Source of the DNA: Boletus sp. NGJ
Taxonomy: Eukaryota; Basidiomycota; Agaricomycetes; Boletales; Boletaceae
Assembly: GCA_019096195.1 (NCBI GenBank)
Contig: JAGTXK010000219.1
Span: 1,240,001 to 1,304,000, forward strand
Direction: 5' to 3'
DNA length: 64,000 nt
The translations under genes and the position numbers were made by a program. This document shows, piece after piece, positions 58,268 to 64,000 of the stretch. The notes under the pieces are model-generated. The model was not told the origin of the DNA. It did no database searches and worked only from the letters and a program-made list of their open reading frames with translations. Each line of letters starts with the position of its first letter. The first letter of the stretch is position 1.

Positions 58268-58875
58268 CTGCTACTCACCAGGATAGGATTCAACTACTCC
58301 GAGTACATCATTGCCCTACAGTCAACCGTTGGCCGGACGAACCACCTCACTTACTACTTTTGCCAATATGCACTGCTATGGAATATCACCTTGTTGGTAC
58401 GAACATTATCACGAATGATGCAGAAAATGTCCCTTCTTTATTCGACCTGTTGGGTTAGTCTCCAACACGATTTATGTTCATTGTTTTCTCACGTAGTACA
58501 GCAATCATTAACATTCTAACATACATCGCATATATTTCACCTCCATTGACACCGCGCGGAGAGCTCTCTCCATCCTATCACACTCGGCTGTCATCTTCGA
58601 GCTAAATGGTATGAACTGACATTTGTTCTCTCATCCTTACAACATTCCTCAACACAGTAAATACGACGTAAAATTTATGCTATTCCCCCTTGTACTTCGT
58701 TGTTGAATTACTCTCCATCCTTGGGGCCAGGGGTGCCCGGAGGGCAATGCTATATGTATACCAGCCCACAAAAGCTAGCGCCGTTGAGGTACTATGAATC
58801 AGGCTGCCGGATCCCGGGAGAGTCCAAGTCATGTGATTGTAGTCCCTGTTCGCACTGATTTGCTGACCAGTACGT
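58268..58875. other. Intergenic between MITE and acyl-CoA dehydrogenase
   Basis: 608 bases. Plus-strand ORFs at 58183-58458 and 58214-58519 begin inside or beside the MITE and resemble nothing known. They might be remnants of the ORF the MITE interrupted. No other feature seen. Confidence 0.4.
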
Positions 58876-60535
58876 ATGAACCTTCCCGCAATATTGTCTC
58901 CCATGCTGTGCGCTGCTGCTCGTTCGACAAGGGTCCTTAGGGTTCCGCCCGTCTGCTTGCGCACTACTCGGTGCACCGACAAGAATCGCGCTCCACGGTC
59001 TTTTTATCTGAATCTATCATCGCCTTCCAGAAACTTCGCGGTTTCATGTATACGCGCCACGGAGAGCTTCACTCTAAATTCGCTCGATACGTTTACAGAA
59101 GAAGAAGAGATGCTCAGAGAATCAGGTAGTCACCATACCATCTTTGTCCGTTTGAAAACTCAGCAAAACATTTAGTGAAGCGATTTGCTAACGAAGTCAT
59201 CGGGCCTAAAGTCCGTGAAATGGATGAGAAAGAAAATATGGATCCAGAGATTATTAGAGGGCTTTTCGAACAAGGGGTATGTTGTCTTCTTGGTACTGGC
59301 TTGCCGATCCCTCATCCTGAATAGCTCATGGGAATCGAAACGAGTTCTGTGCACGGAGGTGCAGAGTCTTCGTTCACGTCCGCTATAATAGCGATCGAAG
59401 AACTTGCCAAAGTTGATCCCTCAGTGTCGGTCATGTGCGACGTTCACAATACCCTAGTGAATACCATCCTGCGGCAGTATGGAACGAAAGAACAGCAAGA
59501 TGAATGGCTCCCACAACTCTCTCAGTCCAAGGTGATGGCTTCAGGTCCGCAGTAACATTTATGGCTAATCGTTGTGCAGCTCGGGTCTTTCTGCCTGTCC
59601 GAGCCCGCCTCCGGATCAGACGCATTTGCACTGCAGACTCGCGCAAAGAGGGACGGAGACCACTGGATCATCAATGGCTCCAAGATGTGGATCACAAACT
59701 CGTTTGAAGCCGAGATTTTCCTTATCTTCGCTAATGTAAGATCATGGTAGTGGTTTCTGGCGTGTGGATTGATGATTTTCTCTAGGTTGATCCAAGTAAG
59801 GGATACAAGGGCATAACTTGCTTCATTGCAACCAAAGACATGGGTATCAAATTAGCGAAGAAGGAAGAGAAACTTGGCATCCGTGCTTCTTCAACGTGTA
59901 CGCTCAATTTCGACGACCTGCGGATACCTGCGGAGAACGTTGTAGGGGGTGAAGGAAGAGGTTACAAACTCGCGATCGAAATTCTGAATGAGGGTACATC
60001 TTCACCTGCTTTATTCACTTGATAACTTCTGAGTGGTCAGGTCCATAGGTCGGATAGGCATCGCGGCGCAAATGCTCGGATTGGCTCAGGGTGCCTTCGA
60101 CAAAGCTGTTCCCTATACATACCAACGTACTCAATTTGGCCAGCCCGTAGGTACCTTCCAGGGTATGGCATTCCAAATTGCCCAAGCTGCGGTAGAGATC
60201 GAGTCAGCTCGTCTATTGACTTACAACGCTGCTCGGAGGAAAGAGGAAGGCAAGGCTTTCAGCAAGGAGGCTGCAATGGCTAAGTATTGGGCAAGTATTA
60301 TTGCCCAGCGAGTCTCCGGTCAGGCTATTGAGTGGGCGGGAGGGGTCGGATTCACTCGAGAGACTGGAATTGAGAAATTCTGGCGAGATTCCAAGATAGT
60401 GAGTAGTACTACTCGATATCCCGGCAATACACTCAACTTAAGCTCTGGTCGATGTTATAGGGAGCTATCTACGAAGGAACATCGAATATTCAACTGCAAA
60501 CTATTGCCAAGTTTATCCAGAAACAGTACTCTTGA
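58876..60535 (+). CDS. ACADSB: Short/branched-chain acyl-CoA dehydrogenase, mitochondrial
   Basis: FAD enzyme that introduces the 2,3 double bond into short and branched acyl-CoAs in mitochondrial beta-oxidation and isoleucine breakdown. In-frame ATGs at 58876 and 58903 both precede a presequence with several Arg and no acids (MLCAAARSTRVLRVPPVCLR). The mature part reads LDTFTEEEEMLRES, VKRFANEVIGPKVREMDEKE, VDPSVSVMCDVHNTLVNTIL and YGTKEQQDEWLPQLSQSK. Next are LGSFCLSEPASGSDAFALQT (FAD/substrate loop), WIINGSKMWITNSFEAEIFL and LGIRASSTCTLNFDDLRIPA. The C-terminal helical domain reads GLAQGAFDKAVPYTYQRTQF and QAIEWAGGVGFTRETGIEKF. The likely catalytic Glu lies in AIYEGTSNIQLQTIAKF. Stop at 60535. 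Complete. Tail to tail with SLC25A38, 32 bases between stop codons. Confidence 0.92.
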
Positions 60536-60567
60536 TTGCAGTCGATGTCGGTTGTATATCTACAATT

Positions 60568-61872
60568 TCATGGTTTTTGCATAATGAGCAGTATGCCCTC
60601 AAAGACTGCCCACCCAATCGTAGAGCTCAGAATCTTGCGTGACATGCGGAGAGATGCTCCATCGAAGAAGCCCATGACGCCTCGTTGCTGTGACGAATAG
60701 AATGTGTTTGCTGCAGAATTTACGAGAGAAAGAGCGTACCTGCCATATTCGAGTCATGGTAGTTACCAAACCATGATATTGGTGCTCAGAGCGAACCTGC
60801 ATTTTAGTCTGAAAGGTTTCAGCATCATGGGTATATTTGGTGTTTTATGGCTACCTTGACAACATCGAAAGGGTGAGTGACCATCGTTGCAATGCCACCC
60901 GCGGCGGCGGCAGAAAAGCTATGTATGCTTGTGGCATATGCGCTTGGTACAAGATAAGCTGTAGAAGATACCTTAGACACATCCTTGAAGAGTTGGGAAA
61001 TGTGGGCTTGCTCGACTCTCGCTTGACCGCTTCGTATAGTAGGACAAACAATCCAGCGTATGGTGCATCCCGTAGAGATGATGCCACGAACCCACGCATC
61101 ACCTCTGATGGGCCTGTACGGACAATGGAACGAAGGGATCCAGTTAAACTTTGGTACGCGAAATGTTCACTCTGCAAACATAGTCAACTGCGTGCGGTAC
61201 TGGAAGGATGGTGCAACATACCTCAAACCGTGCTTTGAGGACCGAGAACGGGTTAAGTAGGAAGCCCACGCCAACCCTCGCAGTCGCACCAGCAAGCAGG
61301 TTACCCTGGTTGGTGAGCTTCGGTAAGACACTCTTGGCATCCTCTGTCTTCGCAATCGTCGGGACTGAAAAGCGAGGAGATCTCGCCATTACTAAACGCA
61401 AGCGCGTCAAGCTGGTAAAGTAGAGAGCCACTCCCGGAATATTTCTTCCGGAGATCAGACAGAAAACTAGAGCACAGTTATGTTTGCCCACCGAACGAGT
61501 GAAGCACTTGTGCCTCGCCACAATCCCACAAGCCCGTCCCGCTTGATAATGCCATGTACGGTGCGCCAGACAAATATGGTATTCCTTTCGTATAGGAAGA
61601 ATTAGAGATGGATGGTCTCGAGTGCCCAGTTCTCTTACCGAGAACCAGGCGCAGAATCACCTTGCTGGATCCGTGTTTTCAGAAGGTCCACTGTTTGCAG
61701 TGAGTAGTGTGGAGCAGAATAGTTGCGAAATACTCTGCTCACGAGGCTGGAGCAATACAGTTGAGGCGAATCCAGACAGCGCACCTAACGACACCAGCGT
61801 GAAGATGCACCTGAGTGAGTACAATTGGACCTTACCAGAGAACAGCTGCTGGCTAATAACAGCATTGGTCAT
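60568..61872 (-). CDS. HEM25: Mitochondrial glycine carrier, SLC25A38/Hem25 type
   Basis: Inner-membrane carrier that brings glycine into mitochondria for haem synthesis. The ATG at 61872 gives MTNAVISQQLFSG. The first intron joins it to ALSGFASTVLLQP, and the second joins LDLLKTRIQQ, completing the first carrier signature (PLDLLKTR). The second repeat reads SVPGVALYFTSLTRLRLVM, QGNLLAGATARVGVGFLLNP and FSVLKARFE (signature NPFSVLKAR). Next come YQSLTGSLRSIVRTGPSEVM and RGFVASSLRDAPYAGLFVLL. The third repeat reads AAAAGGIATMVTHPFDVVKT and KMQVRSEHQYHG, then GVMGFFDGASLRMSRKILSS and TIGWAVFEGILLIMQKP, stop at 60568. Replacement of the usual acidic residue by S in the second signature (PFSVLKAR) matches what I recall of this subfamily. 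Confidence 0.92.
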
Positions 61873-62100
61873 TACTTGCTAGAGTTGTCGAGAGGAAGGT
61901 GTCCACCAAATCCTGAACACCAACTTTACCTAACTTAGAGCCAGAACGGTATCGACTAAGATACTATGGCCTCGTTCATACTCGACCAACATCACGTGAT
62001 GATTTCTGTCACGCTGATGGCATTTTGGGGAGCCTCGGGTCGATTGGTCAACCAATCGGCAGTCCGAATATGGCGGCGAGTCGCAGTGTGTCTCATTGCC

Positions 62101-62372
62101 TGGCACAACACAAAAACCAATATTTATGATAGGTCTGAATGTTGTATGAAATGTGAAGATTGCAGTTAAAATTTAAGCCTGACATTTTCACAGCACTTAA
62201 ACTTGAAAATTTTGCCTAATCTATATCTAAACTTCAAGCTTTTGCCTAATCTATGTCTAAACTTCAAGTTTAAGTGCCACAAAATGTCAAGACTAAATTT
62301 TAACTGCAATTTTCCCATTTCATACAACATTCAGACCCATCCTAAATATTGATTTTTGCATTGTGTGGGCCA
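62101..62372. mobile_element. Foldback (long-inverted-repeat) element of about 270 bases
   Basis: The left arm (from about 62101) and the reverse complement of the right arm (to about 62372) share long blocks: CAATATTTA, GGTCTGAATGTTGTATGAAA, ATTGCAGTTAAAATTTA, TGACATTTT and GCACTTAAACTTGAA. Identity is about 85-90% over roughly 100 bases per arm. The centre carries a 30-base unit in two tandem copies. No ORF and no clear target-site duplication, so superfamily and exact ends are uncertain. It begins 229 bases upstream of the SLC25A38 start codon and adjoins the retroelement to its right. Confidence 0.75.
62210..62269 (+). repeat. Two tandem copies of a 30-base unit inside the foldback element
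   Basis: Units 62210-62239 and 62240-62269 (ttttgcctaatctat then a/g tctaaacttcaag) differ at only two positions. They form the loop between the inverted arms and probably arose by slippage after insertion or in the source element. Confidence 0.85.
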
Positions 62373-62381
62373 CATCACCCT

Positions 62382-62919
62382 GATGGGGCACTATTGGAGT
62401 ATGGTGACCACTCATTACTAGTGATGGGGCAGGGCCCAGCCCACATTGATAAATACAGGATTTCATCATAGTGCTCATAGTGCCATAGTAGTTTCATAGA
62501 TAACTCATAGTGTTCATAGTATCATAGTATCATAGCATTTCATAGTGTTCACAATGTTTATAGTGTCATAGTGAAAGAGAAAAGCCTTAATATCCTTAGG
62601 GGCGTGAAGAGCACTATCCACAGGAGAGAAAAGGAATTTCAAGACTAAAGAATACAGGTGTTGGTACACTACCTTATATATGTAGGGAGATATGCACGGA
62701 CCAGCTTAGGGCCGGTCGTGGAAACTACTAGAATGTTCCATATGACGTATGGTGACGTAGTGGGGTCTAGACTGTTCTATGGGTATCGGGTTGTGATGTA
62801 GTCTGACTAATGTATGATGTATGGTCTCGGCGTAAGGCCTAGGCGCGAGATAACTATGTAATTGTTCGTGGGATCGTTAAGTGTTAGCTAACTACAATGA
62901 ATAAAAAGAAATCGTTTCA
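62382..62919 (-). repeat. Probable 3' LTR of the chromovirus
   Basis: This non-coding 0.54 kb lies directly after the polypurine-like aaaaaggggg tract that follows the end of the polyprotein, where a 3' LTR is expected. The right limit (about 62919) is fixed by the tract to within a few bases. The left limit is a guess at a TG-type end. No second copy is in the window to confirm the ends. Confidence 0.55.
62463..62573 (+). repeat. Degenerate tandem repeat of catagt-type units
   Basis: About a dozen copies of catagt or catagtg separated by 1-8 bases (for example catagtgctcatagtgcc, atcatagtatcatagcat). It lies inside the presumed LTR and could mark a repetitive U3-like region. Confidence 0.8.
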
Positions 62920-64000
62920 TTACCCCCTTTTTAAGCGTCGAACTCCCGGTCGATGATGATACCGGTGAGCTTAGGTTTGCTGAGGGGGTCGGGGATCTTG
63001 AAGAGATGGTCGGGGAGGTGGTTGAGTGACACAGCATATGAACGGAAGGAAGGGTCATTGAACAGGGGGGTGTTTGGGAGTGTGCATGTCGGGCAGTCGC
63101 ATCCGTCATCTGTGAGGACGTGAACGGTGGTGGGGTTTTGGTGATGGAATTTCTTGATTGCCTGTGGGGCATTTGAGACATTCTTTTTTGGCTCCCATGT
63201 GCGCTCTTCTTGCAGATACCCTTTTCATTGTACTAGGTACTCTGTTTTGCTGCGTTGTTTGCATGAGTCAACGACGTGTTCGACCTCGTACTCTTCTTGT
63301 TGTTGGATGATAACCGGGGGTGGTGGTTTTGGTTTCATCTGGGAGGGAGAGGTGCCAGGACAGTAGGGCATAAGGAGCGATTCATGGAAGACGGGGTGAA
63401 TCCCCTTCCACGTTTTCAGGAGGTTGAGCTCATAAGAGGCCTCGCCTACTTTTCGCTTCACCCAGAATGGTCTGTGTCATTTGTCGTTGAATTTTTTTGT
63501 TGGCCGATCGGTTCGGATGTGAGTCCCCTCTAGTAGAACCTGCTGGCCTGTGGTGTATTCAACAACGGGGGAGGCATGTTTGTCGTGCGAGGTTTTCATC
63601 GCTTGTGCTGCTTTTTCCAGCGTGTCTCTTGCCGAGTTGTGGTGGATTTTCATTGAGCGAAGGAGGCGGCAGATTTGTTTCGTACTTCTACTCATTTGTG
63701 GGGCAGGAGTGGTTGTTGCCTGTAGTTGAGTAGGAAGGGCGAGATGCCGGTAGCACTGGTGGTTTGGGAGTTATGGGCAAATTCAGCTAGTGGTAGACAC
63801 TCTGCCCAGTCGGTCTGGTGATGGTTTACACATATGCGCAGGTATTTCTCTACCTCTTGGTTGATGCGCTCCGTCTGGCCGTTGGTTTGGGGGTGGTAGG
63901 CCGTGGACGGGTTAGCTTCGATGCCGAGGAGGGAGTAGAGGTCGTGCATAAAGGATGACATGAATTGGGTTCCCCTGTCTGAGATCACCTTTTGTGGGAT

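Larger units (their letters stand above)
62382..64000 (-). mobile_element. Ty3/gypsy chromovirus remnant, 3' end (continues off the right edge)
   Basis: Read on the minus strand from the window edge: the later part of the integrase core (ISDRGTQFMSS, AYHPQTNGQTERINQEVE), the integrase C-terminal region (LNLLKTWKGIHPVFHESLL), a chromodomain-type end and a polypurine tract near 62920-62932. The 3' LTR follows. Family features (chromodomain after integrase, HPVFHESLL motif) place it among fungal chromoviruses. It is broken: at least about three interruptions of the reading frame in the visible part. Age cannot be judged because only one LTR is in view. The left end is approximate. Confidence 0.88.

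Noticed and set aside
58183-58519. Plus-strand ORFs starting in the MITE loop or right arm
   Set aside because: Their starts come from element sequence and the remainder matches no known family; they may be residue of an interrupted ORF but cannot be supported as genes.
62463-62573. CRISPR-like regularity of catagt repeats
   Set aside because: Units are 6-7 bases with irregular 1-8 base gaps, in a eukaryotic LTR region; a degenerate tandem repeat, not a CRISPR array.

Overview
The window looks like a piece of a filamentous basidiomycete chromosome, probably Agaricomycetes. Genes are densely packed and split by many introns of about 50-65 bases. Most introns are GT-AG, and a few are GC-AG. 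The gene set is typical fungal nuclear housekeeping, and the proteins recognised resemble agaricomycete versions by family knowledge. No database search was possible, so family names come from motifs and remembered family architecture.

Layout, left to right. A minus-strand block covers 1-10.8 kb: the RAD16-type repair ATPase (cut by the left edge), a Pro/Ser-rich unknown, a small WW-domain protein and an HMG-box protein. A plus-strand PNUTS-like PP1 regulator follows (11.6-14.8 kb), then a minus-strand LIM-domain-binding co-regulator (15.2-18.3 kb). The U3 snoRNP protein IMP3 and a long kinesin-3 motor are on the plus strand (18.7-26.0 kb). A gene-poor stretch (26-33 kb) is interrupted only by a cyclopropane-fatty-acid-synthase-like methyltransferase. 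ARL2 and eIF5B are head to head (33-38.6 kb). Then come an APC transporter, a mitochondrial ICP55-type aminopeptidase, a class 3 lipase, SPT4, a BIG1/VOA1-like membrane protein, MED13, a DUF2433 protein with an RRM/RGG-like tail, a single-exon unknown whose end lies in a small MITE, a mitochondrial short/branched-chain acyl-CoA dehydrogenase, and an SLC25A38/Hem25 carrier. The right end (about 62.1-64 kb) is repetitive: a foldback element and the 3' end of a broken Ty3/gypsy chromovirus.

No operon-like system is evident. Gene order strongly alternates in strand, with six head-to-head pairs sharing gaps of about 110-820 bases, and several tail-to-tail pairs whose stop codons lie only 32-58 bases apart. 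By function the genes serve transcription (RAD16, PNUTS, LDB, SPT4, MED13, HMG), ribosome and translation (IMP3, eIF5B), microtubules (kinesin-3, ARL2), mitochondria (ICP55, acyl-CoA dehydrogenase, SLC25A38) and lipids (CFA synthase, lipase).

The most unusual signals are structural. The kinesin-3 P-loop is coded by consecutive micro-exons of 12, 19 and 11 bases. Five GC-AG introns occur within three genes. A TA-flanked MITE supplies the last codons of an unknown ORF. A catalytically degenerate phosphoesterase-like domain is joined to an RNA-binding tail. I found no clearly new biological system.
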